From assembly GCA_003415625.1 (NCBI GenBank), contig PYIU01000002.1, positions 1,736,001 to 1,800,000 of the forward strand: a DNA stretch of 64,000 bases, in the 5' to 3' direction. Source of the stretch: Aquanectria penicillioides. Its lineage: Eukaryota; Ascomycota; Sordariomycetes; Hypocreales; Nectriaceae. Position numbers and translations under genes: made by a program. The notes under the pieces were generated by a model. That model did no database searches and was not told the DNA's origin. It saw only the letters and a program-made list of their open reading frames with translations. Positions 1 to 9,290 of this stretch are shown one piece after another; positions within the stretch are counted from its first letter, which is position 1, and every line of letters starts with the position of its first letter.

Positions 1-831
1 AAGATAGCGGAAAGTGCTCATACGGAGACTCGTGCAAGTTCCTGCATCGTCAACGCGCATCCCCACCACCACCAGCATCTCTAGCTCGCGAAGAACAAGG
101 GGCTCCAACTTCATCTACCTGCGATGCACCACTCGAGCCCATTGATGCCTTCTTCGCCCAGTACCCCGACTTCAAATTCAAACGCAATGCTCCCTTCTGG
201 GACGAGTTCCGACGGCTGCTGCGGGACAAGAAATGGGGTGGCTCCGAGAACAGGCAAAAGCGGAGGGACGCCGAAAGGGACTTCAGGGTGGCCATGGTGG
301 AACAATTCAACACCGCCTACGGCAAAGACGAGAGGAGTCTGGAGTCGTGGCAGAAGCTCTGCCGGATCCTTCGAATCGGCGTCCCTGACACTTTGAAGGA
401 AGCCCGACGAGTATGTCAACACATCATTCCCCCGTTCCCCCCCCCCCCCTACGAACGAAAGCTGACCACAAACGCAGCGCGTGCAACGCACCCACGTAAA
501 CCTCGTTGATCTCACAGAGTACCCCAACACGGGGAACAAGGTCAAGCAGTTTCCGACGCTCAAGGATCTGCGAGAGTACACGATAGAAACGAAAAAGTAT
601 TTCCCCAAGGACGAAGCCAAGGCCGGAGGGTTGCTCAAGATGCTCCTTCGCGAGATCCTAAATAAACGGCCCACTCAACCACCCGCCAGGAAACGGGTAG
701 ATTCAGGTGTTCATCTGGATGGGCCCTTTCGCTTGGAAAACGGTGGTGAGGACGTTGGAGAGGCAGGGGTAAACGGGAGGTCTGGGGTGGTAGTAACCAA
801 GGATGGCCCCATCATCATTGCTTCTCCATGA
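1..831 (+). CDS. CCCH zinc-finger protein, fungal-conserved family (5' end missing)
   Basis: The gene enters from the left edge; the first complete codon is at position 3. Exons are 1-410 and 478-831. The 67-nt intron has a GTATGT donor, a CTGAC branch point and a GCAG acceptor, phase 0. The visible N-terminus holds the end of a CCCH finger (C-x5-C-x3-H, CSYGDSCKFLH), so this may bind RNA. A linker follows, then a helical segment around FWDEFRRLLR, QFNTAYG and SWQKLC, and after the intron THVNLVDL, YFPKDEAKAGGLLKMLLREIL. That second block is, from memory, a conserved partner domain of CCCH fingers in many ascomycete proteins. A variable glycine-rich tail ends at TGA 829-831. About 253 residues are visible. 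The intron carries a long C run (430-449). Function in the cell is unknown. Confidence 0.8.
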
Positions 832-940
832 TATGTTACAATTATATATCTGCTTCTATATTGCTTACCATTAAGTTCATCAACTCCCGTTGCATTGACA
901 CAATGACTACAAATTCTCAAGCAAATATAACTTTAAATCG

Positions 941-990
941 TCCCCCCCCCTTTGCCCCTTTACCCCTTTGCCCCTTTGCCCCTTTGCCTT
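941..990. repeat. CCCCTTTG-type minisatellite
   Basis: A C10 run is followed by about five imperfect copies of CCCCTTTG/CCCCTTTA. It lies between the convergent 3' ends of the CCCH gene and the dynamin-like gene, probably in 3' UTR or spacer. Confidence 0.8.
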
Positions 991-1111
991 GTTGTTCCAA
1001 CCTCTATCGAAGATTAAGTTGTTGGAAATTGGGTAGCGGTTGGCTTGCAAAGCCCATTCCCTCCTCTGGTTGTGTCGTCTGCCGAAGCACGCCGGGCATT
1101 CCTGGAGCTAG

Positions 1112-3316
1112 TTAGTCGCATTGTATTGCTTCAGCCATGAGTTTCCAAGTCATATTGGTACCTGATAACCTGCGGTTTACGTGTTTCTGGCAGGCGCTCA
1201 ACGCCTCCTTTAGCTCAAAGCGCTCGACTTTGATGTCAGTTCTCCTCTTCTTTGTCTCTTCAGTTTCGGTTACGAAAAGGCTCATTCCGTCATTGTCAAG
1301 TTCAAGAACTGTGTCGAGCGAGAGAATGCTCGGTATTCGAGTTATCAGGCAGTTTTCGACCGCCAGAACGATGACATTCTCTGTGAAGGTTTGGAGGGCA
1401 AACTGCAATGGGTAATTGTTAGCATACAACCAAATAAGAGCGATTCTGGAAATATTGATGATTCTCATCTGCATGTGACGCACATTGTAGTATTTCTTCA
1501 TGTCTGCGATGGCCATTTCAGCGTTGGCCCGAGACATGCTTCGTGAGTCAAAGCCAGGCGTTGGCGTTGTTTGCGGGCGAGCTTCAACGCCCTGTTGCCT
1601 CTGCAGGAGAAAACGTCGGTAATCCGTCTCATGCGGTTGAACGTACCCCTTGGTATAGTGCGTAAGGAGTTCGTTTAACTTTGACTCCAGCTCGTTCGTT
1701 TTTCGCACGAAAAAAGGATCTACAAAGGCCGTTAATACAGCTCCCAAAACCCTGCTGTCAGACCCCACGATGTAAGCAAACGCAGACTCCACAAAGGTCT
1801 TCACCGAGCTCTTGACCAGCTCAATGTGTGTTGTGGCTATAGCCTCCCAAGGCGAAGATTGCTCCCGGAAGAGATTTGTTATCACCGTCTCGGTTGCGAG
1901 CCCAGCACCAGTAGTGCCGGACGACATCATGGCTTCCACCTGCGATACAAACTGGTCACTCGGGGTCAAGGTAGGATCACTGGCATGGTAAAAGTCCACC
2001 AAGGCCTTGAGGTGGCTAGGTATTTGCAATTCCATCTCGGCAGAGGCCTGAGGGCTGTCAACTTGGCGTTTCGCTCCCTTGGTAACCAGCACCAGTGCGA
2101 AAGCGCCGTTCAAATCCCTCAGGAGGCTGCGCAGCCTCCTCACTCGACTGTCCTCGGAGGGCAAGAATTCATTGTCCACGTATGTTTCGCCAAAGAATTC
2201 GTCGCTATAGTCCCCACAGAGCGCGCCCTTGGCCAGGGCTTGGAATCTCGTGGCTACTCTGAGCATGCAATTCCTTGCCTCATCAACAGTCGAGAGCGGG
2301 GGGCCCAGATTCTGCAAACGTGTATCCAGACTGGCCACGGTGGCCTCGGCAGCCTTGGATAATTCCGGGAGGCTCTTCTGGATCGAGGCTTGCAGGATGC
2401 GGCCGAGTTTAAGGCGAAGCATCCAGGCGCCTCGAGCTTGGGGAGGGACGGACGACCAAGGGGCCGATTGGAAGAAGTCGGTTTCAACCCAGTCTCGCTC
2501 TTCTGTTGAGATTCTCCATCCCGAGTAGGTCCGGTTGCGTAGAACATGCCATCCGAGGTCAAGCTTGTGCTGGGGGTCCATATTCCTTGAGAGCGATACG
2601 AACTTGAGCTGGTCTGCCTGGGCTACGGCAAGATCGGGTTTTGTGATAATTCCCAGCGTCCGCTCGCCTTTGGGATCGTACTTCTTCACCATTTCAAGAA
2701 TCTTGAACGCGTTTGGGCCGCCTTGGGCAGAAACTACGGCGAGGATGATCACATCTGGGTTGGACATTTCCCGTTCGGCCAGCTCGCGGCAGAGCGCCGC
2801 ATTCTCGTCCTGCTCCGCATCCCAGCGGAGTCCGGGAAGATCCGTAATGAACAAAGGCAGCAGGTCGGGCCCGGAAACCTTCACGTAGAGCCCATGCTGC
2901 GGGGAATAGCTGTCGGTTCTCTGGATACCCAGCAGTGCTTTCGAGTCCTCGATGATACCGTGGAGGTCCCGTTGATCGGCGCCATTGCGCTCGAGTGGCT
3001 GGATCTTCGGTCCCGACGAGGAAGTCTTGTCGCCCGTGGTGATTTTCACTTCGGCCTTTGCGAGAGAGGAGGACCGCATGATGACGGCGGTGGTAAATAG
3101 AGTGCCATTGCGTTCTTTAATGGGGAAATCGATGTGAGTGAAGGCTTCCAGTACTGATGATTTGCCGCACGACACCTCTCCAACAACAGCCACCCGAGGC
3201 AGCCGCAGTCCGCGTCTCAAGGTTCGGGCATCGAGACGATTGAAGTCGCGGTGGATCGGCTCCAGGTCGGCGCGGAGGTGCCTCAGAGCCTCCAACTTGC
3301 CGTCGATACGACCCAT
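1112..3316 (-). CDS. Dynamin-like large GTPase
   Basis: Large GTPase of the dynamin/Mx superfamily, expected to self-assemble on membranes. The start is the ATG at 3316; the open frame continues two codons upstream but only to a TTG. Residues 46-53 form the P-loop (GEVSCGKS), 159-163 are DLPGL (G3) and 225-228 are TKPD (G4). A helical middle domain follows, and the C-terminal 120 residues look like a GTPase effector domain. No PH domain or transmembrane signature is obvious, which suits the fungal Mx-like/Vps1-like clade rather than classical dynamin. The frame is open for 734 codons, but 1403-1483 (81 nt) has GTGCGT, a GCTAAC branch point and TTGCAG. Removing it joins KKYYN to FALQTFTENV, the expected effector-domain sequence, giving 707 residues. 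The exact substrate membrane cannot be read from sequence. Confidence 0.9.
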   Translation of the reverse strand: MGRIDGKLEALRHLRADLEPIHRDFNRLDARTLRRGLRLPRVAVVGEVSCGKSSVLEAFTHIDFPIKERNGTLFTTAVIMRSSSLAKAEVKITTGDKTSSSGPKIQPLERNGADQRDLHGIIEDSKALLGIQRTDSYSPQHGLYVKVSGPDLLPLFITDLPGLRWDAEQDENAALCRELAEREMSNPDVIILAVVSAQGGPNAFKILEMVKKYDPKGERTLGIITKPDLAVAQADQLKFVSLSRNMDPQHKLDLGWHVLRNRTYSGWRISTEERDWVETDFFQSAPWSSVPPQARGAWMLRLKLGRILQASIQKSLPELSKAAEATVASLDTRLQNLGPPLSTVDEARNCMLRVATRFQALAKGALCGDYSDEFFGETYVDNEFLPSEDSRVRRLRSLLRDLNGAFALVLVTKGAKRQVDSPQASAEMELQIPSHLKALVDFYHASDPTLTPSDQFVSQVEAMMSSGTTGAGLATETVITNLFREQSSPWEAIATTHIELVKSSVKTFVESAFAYIVGSDSRVLGAVLTAFVDPFFVRKTNELESKLNELLTHYTKGYVQPHETDYRRFLLQRQQGVEARPQTTPTPGFDSRSMSRANAEMAIADMKKYYNVRHMQMRIINISRIALIWLYANNYPLQFALQTFTENVIVLAVENCLITRIPSILSLDTVLELDNDGMSLFVTETEETKKRRTDIKVERFELKEALSACQKHVNRRLSGTNMTWKLMAEAIQCD
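1403..1483 (-). other. In-frame 81-nt intron inside the dynamin-like gene
   Basis: On the minus strand this segment begins GTGCGT, has TATGCTAAC 12 nt before its TTGCAG end, is a multiple of three and contains no stop. Read as protein it inserts 27 mostly hydrophobic residues into the effector domain. Splicing it restores a continuous family-like sequence, so I read it as an intron. Confidence 0.8.
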
Positions 3317-4020
3317 GCTCAACGAGAGGTAAACAAGAGGTCAACAAGAGGTCGACGAGCTGATGGGTTCGACTGCATCAGATAAAGGCGAAATGCCGCC
3401 TGGTTCTTGCACCGAAACCTACACTCAAGTTTGTACTGAATCTCTCACTGCAACTTGCACAGGCACGTTTGAGGGCAAACACCAGGCTCTCGAAAACACA
3501 GCTTGATGTTGATGATAAAGCATGCTGCGCCCAAACCAGCAACCAGCACTCTCCGCCCATCACTGCCCCTCGGCCCCGCTTCAGCTCGAAACGATGGCTT
3601 TCATTTTCAAAGCTGTCTGCATCGTTCCCGAACATGGCGGCTGCGGGCTGACGGCGCTCACGCGGGCCAATGGACCTCAGCTTGGCAGCTGCACGGCAGG
3701 GTTGGTCGACCATATTTAGTGGTGAAACCCTCAAGCCACCCAAAACACCTAATGCACGGGTCAGCAGAGTGCAGAACCCCCGTCCTCTTGAGGCTCGACA
3801 AGATGAGTCAAGGGCTGGTTGAGTACTGGATGCTGTTGGTTGTATGCGCGCAGATCAATATGATTGGTGATGGCGTTTGTTTTTCTTTTTCTTTTTCTAT
3901 TTCTATTTCTATTTCTTGTTTTGGTATGTTTTGTTTGCTTCCGTTCGTCTTGAACAAGTACCCTCTTATGTTAATCTATCGCTTTTGCCCTTGTTGACCG
4001 TCTATCCGTCCAGAGTGGTA
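3317..4020. other. Spacer between dus1 3' end and dynamin-like gene start
   Basis: Presumed promoter of the dynamin-like gene and 3' region of dus1, both on the minus strand. A pyrimidine-rich TTTCTTTTTCTATTTCTATT tract sits around 3875-3918. The longest minus-strand open frame (3378-3743) has no family resemblance. Confidence 0.5.
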
Positions 4021-5620
4021 TTAATTAGCAACAACATTGGCCGTTTCTTTGGCGTTCTCTGTCTTGTCCTGCTCGCTCTGCTCCTCCTTCTCCTTCTTGT
4101 CGCCATCCTTTGGCGTTTCCGTCTTCCCCCTGTCCTTCTTCTTGAGTGAAATTGCGCCCTTCTTCAAAGCCTCGCTTGGCAACGGCCGAATAATGGACTG
4201 CGCCACCCACCACGGCCGTCGACAACGCGCCATTGTTCCCGCAGAGCTCACATCTTCGGGCAGATCTTCACCCTCGCGAGGCGGCTCGGCAACGTTAGCC
4301 CCGTCGGTTCTCTCATACTCAAGAAGTCCCTCAGCGACCTTGCGCTCCACGGCGAGTAGGATCCGTTCGCAAGACTCAATGTCGCCTGCCCGGCTCTTGG
4401 CGAGCATATCTCGTACATCGGTGTGCTTGGAGACCAAGTGTCGCAGCAGGTGGAATAGATGGGGCTGCACCGCGCCCATATTAGGGCCGTGTTCTTGCTT
4501 TTTCCCAGTAGTCTTCCTCTTCTTCGCAGCTGGCTCATCCTCAGCATCGTCACTCTCAGTGATCCAGGTGGTATCATCACCGGGGAGAAACAGTGGCCGA
4601 CGTTCAGGGGGCTGGCTACCCAAAGCATGCTCGTGAAGAATGTTGATGTAGCGTCTGCAAACTGCGTCGACTCTCCATCCTCCCTTCCCGTCCTTTCCTC
4701 TCCAATACTCTCGGCCCTCTGCGCCCACAACCGGTGGCTTTGCAAAAATCGCAGGGTCGCTCAGGTTGCCCTCGGCGCTCATGACTCCATCCGCTCCCGT
4801 TGCCTCCAGACATTCTTCAATATCTCCTTGCTGCAGAACATTGCCATTTGCGAAAAGAACCGTCTCGGGGGGGGTTATCTCTGATGTATCGGATCATCTT
4901 CCAGTCTGCCAGCCCAGTCAAATGGCCCTTCATCTCTCGTCTTCGGCCATGGACAGTCAAGATTGACGCCCCTGCCTTCAAAACATTCTTCGCATATGCA
5001 AGGGACTCCTCTTTGGTGTCAAGAAGGCGGATTTTGGCAGTGACGGGTATAGGCAGTTCCTTGTGTAAGATATTAATCAGCCGGAAGATGAGATCCTGGT
5101 CTTCTGCAAGAAGGCTCCATAGTGGCCCTTTCGTGCTATTCCTTGCGGGCAACCAAGATTGAGGTCAACAGCATCGCAGTATGGCGCAACCTGTTTAGCA
5201 GCAGAGAGAAGAGCGTCCGGGTCGTTAGCGCAGAACTGGACGAAGAGCGGTCGATCGATTGTCGGGTTGCCATCAAGCCAGGGCGTCGACGTCCCGGGAC
5301 GAACGGCTTGGAAATGGCCCCTGCGATACTTTTCTTCCTCCGAATAAAGACGAGCATGGAACATCGGGGTATAGGCGAGCAGGCTAGATTGCTCGGTCGG
5401 GGAGAGGAAGGATCGGGTAAGCATTCGCCAGGCCTGGGGTTGCGACGGTGAGCACAGTATCCAGTAATGGGATGGGACATGCAGGGGTTCATACAAACTC
5501 AGACTGATCTACCATCGGGGCTACGATGTACTTTGGACTCCCAATGCTCTCGTAGAAGGCTCTCCCATGCAACTTGGCTGGGCGCTCCATGGCGGGGCTT
5601 TGCTCCTGGTCGGATGTCAT
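4021..5620 (-). CDS. dus1: tRNA-dihydrouridine synthase Dus1 (with two compensating 1-nt indels)
   Basis: FMN-dependent enzyme reducing uridine to dihydrouridine in the D-loop of tRNA (U16/U17 in the Dus1 family). The ATG is at 5620; upstream in-frame sequence reaches only a GTG. Exon 1 is 5495-5620; the 61-nt intron 5434-5494 (GTATGA...CCCAG) is phase 0; exon 2 is 4021-5433. Family signatures are [40 protein letters not shown] with the catalytic Cys, [20 protein letters not shown] and [13 protein letters not shown]. The frame breaks twice. One base is missing near 5104 (after FLQ) and one extra G lies in the G8 run 4867-4874. Between them the conserved protein continues in the shifted frame, then returns to the original one; corrected length is about 512 residues. 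The C-terminus ends in a Lys/Glu-rich tail. Errors in the read are likelier than a pseudogene. Confidence 0.9.
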
Positions 5621-6828
5621 GGTGCTTAATCGCCTCACCGAAAACCTCAAATACGCCAACTGGAAGATCGATCGAGGCCCCGGAGCCGTCCGGAGCCAAG
5701 CTTTTCGCACAAAGCACTCCACGCTGGCGGCAACGATTCGTCGTTGCGGTCAGTCGAGAATGTCGTATGCGGCGTCGATTTGCTCAGGACCAGGTTCAGG
5801 AAAAAAAAAAAAAAAAAAAAAAAGAAACCAGCATCGCGTCGGTTCATGAGCCTCACCCACTTGCCGAGGTGGGGCACAAGGCTACGGCTCTGTGGCTGAA
5901 AACGCGGGGAGACGTGGGGGTCGCCAGTGCAAGGTCCAAGAATAGCCTTGTGGCGTCCCCTTCAGCCTCGTCTGGGCTTGAGTCCAATGTACCGGTACAA
6001 GTACCGGTACCTGCTCCGAAAAACCTGGGCCTTTGTGACCGTGCCGGGGTCTACCGCCTACCCAAAGTGCTAACTACGGAGTACCTAAATCCCTAGTAGG
6101 AAAGTCAGTCCACCTCACTTACTTTCCGTTGAGCCAACACCCAGCCATCCATTCCGCTCCATTTAGATCTCACCTCACATCATGCAGCGAGGGCAAAGTC
6201 AAAAATAATTGTTCCATAAATGTTCCTGACGACGTCACATTGAGATACGAGAAGAGTGCGCTGGAACATCTCGCTTATTTACTAGTCCGGCTATAGAGAC
6301 ATTCCGTCAACATAGAAAAAGTTCAGAGCATCGCATCGCCTCCTCCAGTTACCATCCCAGCCCGATGAGCGCCGTTAAGCCAGGAATTTACCCGCCCAGA
6401 TTCAGCCAGCCCGGTTTTAGTCTCGAAAAAAGAGACTGCCGCATTCTCTGACAAGTGGCGCCGCAATTCAAGTCTGACGGCGGAAGATGGCTGGCTAACG
6501 GGAACAGCCACAGCCGCACACAGCCACGTCATCTCCCACCCTTTCTCACCGAGCACTGTTCCATCCCGGCACCATGATCCATTCCAGTCCCTCGCGTTGC
6601 CGTGTTTCTGCCGCAAAATTAAAGAAAATATGACTCTTTGGTCTAAATTCCACATGATATGTAGAGAGTGGTAAAGTGATTAACGCCCTTGACACCTTAC
6701 TATGCTGTCCCCTCAACGCCTCAAACGGTGAATATGGTTGAATACATGACTACTAGCCTCGCGGCCCGTCATAAGGAAATAAAACATGATGTGACAGGAT
6801 TCTGTGTCAACTGTTGACGATGCCATCA
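5621..6828. other. Spacer between bni4 3' end and dus1 start
   Basis: No coding region is supported. It contains an A23 homopolymer (5801-5823) and two copies of the palindromic decamer GTACCGGTAC (5989-5998 and 6001-6010). The left part should hold the dus1 promoter; the T-rich right part the bni4 3' UTR. Confidence 0.5.
5801..5823. repeat. Poly-A homopolymer (A23)
   Basis: Twenty-three consecutive A on the plus strand (T on the strand of dus1), about 180 nt upstream of the dus1 ATG. A T-rich element in the promoter is possible; run length may be unreliable. Confidence 0.9.
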
Positions 6829-9290
6829 TCAGAAAAAGTGTGTATAAATCTTTGAAGTTTCGTGCACTTCCATCTCCTACAATGGTATTAGTCACAGATC
6901 TCAGCGATAAAGGCAATAAATATCGTCTCAACTTACCATCTTGAACGTGTTCAGTTCCTCCTTAATCTGTTGTGCGAGCATTGGGGTCAGGCGGTTGCAT
7001 GTGGCAACCTCACCCCGGCGGTCATACTCCTGGCTTGGCCAAGTGTCATAGAAAACAATGCGAGGAGAAAACGTTGCGTTGCGCTTCGACCCTCCTTGAG
7101 GAGTGATCGGGGCGCTCTTGGTGTCTTGGCGTAGTCTCAGGGCCGTCATGAAGTAGTCTTCGCTGCCAATGGCAATCGACCCAGTCCTCCGATGACCTTG
7201 AGCCTCGTCATTCGGAGTGCTTGGGGCACTCGAATTGGGCGAGTCATTGATGGCAGGGACACTAGGAAGATCCAGTCCGGGTGACGCGTCCGCGGGGCGG
7301 GTAGAGGGGCTAGAAGAACCTGGTCCTATTGGTATGTCAGTAAAGTCCACTGAAAAAATGCCGAATCAAACATACGCTTCAAGATTCCCTTGCGGACTGC
7401 AGCCAGGACTTCTGCGCGTTCCCTGTCACCTCCAACAATGCTCTTTCGAGAGTTAGAGTTGTCAGTTCCAGAGCTTCCCAAGCGCTCATTCATCTCAGCT
7501 CCAAGGTTATTGTCGATTGAATTCCTCTCCAGTCTTGGGAAGTTGTCCGTGGGCTGAGGCTCTGCAGTTACATTCACCCGCTGAGTCTCGGCCTCAACCG
7601 TGATCATAGACACGGCAGCCTGGCTGGCTTCCGGGATGGGTCCGTCAGCGGCGGGGACGCCAACGACAGACTTGGGACGGAAAAGTCCGACCAGTGAACG
7701 AGTACTCTTCTTCATTCCGCGACCCATCTTGCGAATCATGATAGAAGCAGAGGAAGCCGTAGAGGAAATCGACAGGTTGTCGGTCGAACCGCCAAAGAAT
7801 CGTCCGCCATAGATGCTGTGTCCCAACCCAGCGGCCTCCTGCTGCTCAACGATGCGGGCCTGCTCGGCATCATACGCCTCGTCTGCAGTGGGCTCCTTGT
7901 GAAGCTTTGATGGTTCATTCTTATCAGGAGTCTCAGAATCGGCCGCCGTCTTGAAATCCGCTGCGCTGCCAAAAGAAAAGGCACGGCGCAATCTCGAAGT
8001 CTTGCTCTTTCCTTTGCGACCCTTTTGATTAATCGCCGCCAGCTGCCTTGCCGCTGGTGATTCCAGGTTACTGGTGGTGCCTGAAGAGGTATTTTGAGTG
8101 GAAGTTCCGTCTTCAGCGACGTCGTTAGCCATGGTGGCGGGCCTGGACAGAGGAGAAGGATTGATGGTGCGCTTCGTCGCATCGGAGGATGAGCCTCGTG
8201 GTGGAACGTTGACCGACTTGGCGTGATCTTGCTTGGAAGCGGTTTCGTCAGAAGGGGATGAGGGGTTGCTGGTGGGGGCCGTAGCATGGCGGTTGGCAGA
8301 CTGCATAACAATCCCTGTTAGCAAGACGATTGAACCATCATCACCCGATTGGGCAATGCAAGGGGGGCATTAGTAACTCACTGATGGTCGAGATTGACTG
8401 CTGCGGTTTGATCCGACGCTTTCAGAGCTTCCGTTGCGAGAGTGCGGCGTGGGGTTCGACACTGTTCGAAGTGTTCTTGGATCCCGATCGCCGGGTCTCT
8501 CGGCCTTAGGTGGAACTGGGGGTCGGACCTGGTCCACGGATTCCTTGCTGTGCATGCTCCGTCGCCGAGAGCGTTTGGCATCTTCGCTGAACGAGGGGGG
8601 GTAAATGTGCATGTCGTCCATCGTGGTGCCTGGTACTGCTCCATAAAAGCTATTGGGTCGGTTAGGTACCGCGGCGCGCTGAGGGTTTGGTCCGTTGTAC
8701 AGCTGCACGGCAGGCACCATCCCATTGTTTCCAGGGAGACCTGTGCTTTGAGAGCGACCATGCTGGTTCTGCTGAGGGTTGGCTATCCGTCTGTACCTGT
8801 CAGGCGCAGCCTTTGGCTGAGATGAAGGGGCGAAGGACTGCTGCTGGGAGGAGGAGCCAGCCAAGTACGCGGACTGCGGTCGGGGTGCAGGTACAATGTT
8901 TCGAGCAGGGGGGATCGAAGAGTCATCTCTGGAACCGCTCTTTCCTAGGCCCATGGACAAGTTGGTCATTGATGAGCTGTACTGACGAACACCATGACTG
9001 GCGTTGGCGCTAAAGTTTCGAGCATTTTGTTGGGCTTGTGGCTGCCATGATTGTGTATGATTCAGCGTGGGCGTGCTTGTGAAGGCGTAAGGTTGAACAG
9101 GGGCTGAACTTCCGCGATATCCCGCGGGAGCACCAGCTCCGTAAGGAGATCGTGGGGCTTGGGAGGATGTTCCCATATACGGGTGACCCGTTTGGCTTTG
9201 GCTAGGCATCATGCTGGCGGAGGTTGGTCGCGCCTGAATCATCGTTACCGTACCAGTCTGCTGAGGATAGCTTTGGACAAGTGCGGCCAT
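6829..9290 (-). CDS. bni4: Bni4-like scaffold for protein phosphatase 1
   Basis: Four exons: 8382-9290, 7376-8300, 6937-7325 and 6829-6876, with introns of 81, 50 and 60 nt. These give 756 residues. Most of the protein is low-complexity (Ser/Pro/Gln-rich), as expected for a disordered scaffold. The C-terminus is diagnostic: RIVF (700-703) fits the RVxF docking motif for the PP1 catalytic subunit, followed by YDTW, EYDRRGEVATCNRLTP, an IKEELNTFKMEMEVHE helix and IYTHFF at the very end, as in yeast Bni4/Afr1. In yeast Bni4 brings Glc7 and chitin synthase regulation to septins at the bud neck; in a filamentous fungus a role at septa or in wall chitin is inferred. The last 15 residues come from a 48-nt terminal coding exon, which supports the model because it completes the conserved end. 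Confidence 0.87.

Noticed and set aside
3378..3743. 121-codon minus-strand frame between dus1 and the dynamin-like gene
   Set aside because: No ordered or conserved segment; it lies where the dynamin-like promoter should be.
4021..5620. dus1 as a pseudogene
   Set aside because: The two indels compensate each other and the sequence between them is still family-conserved, which decayed genes do not show.
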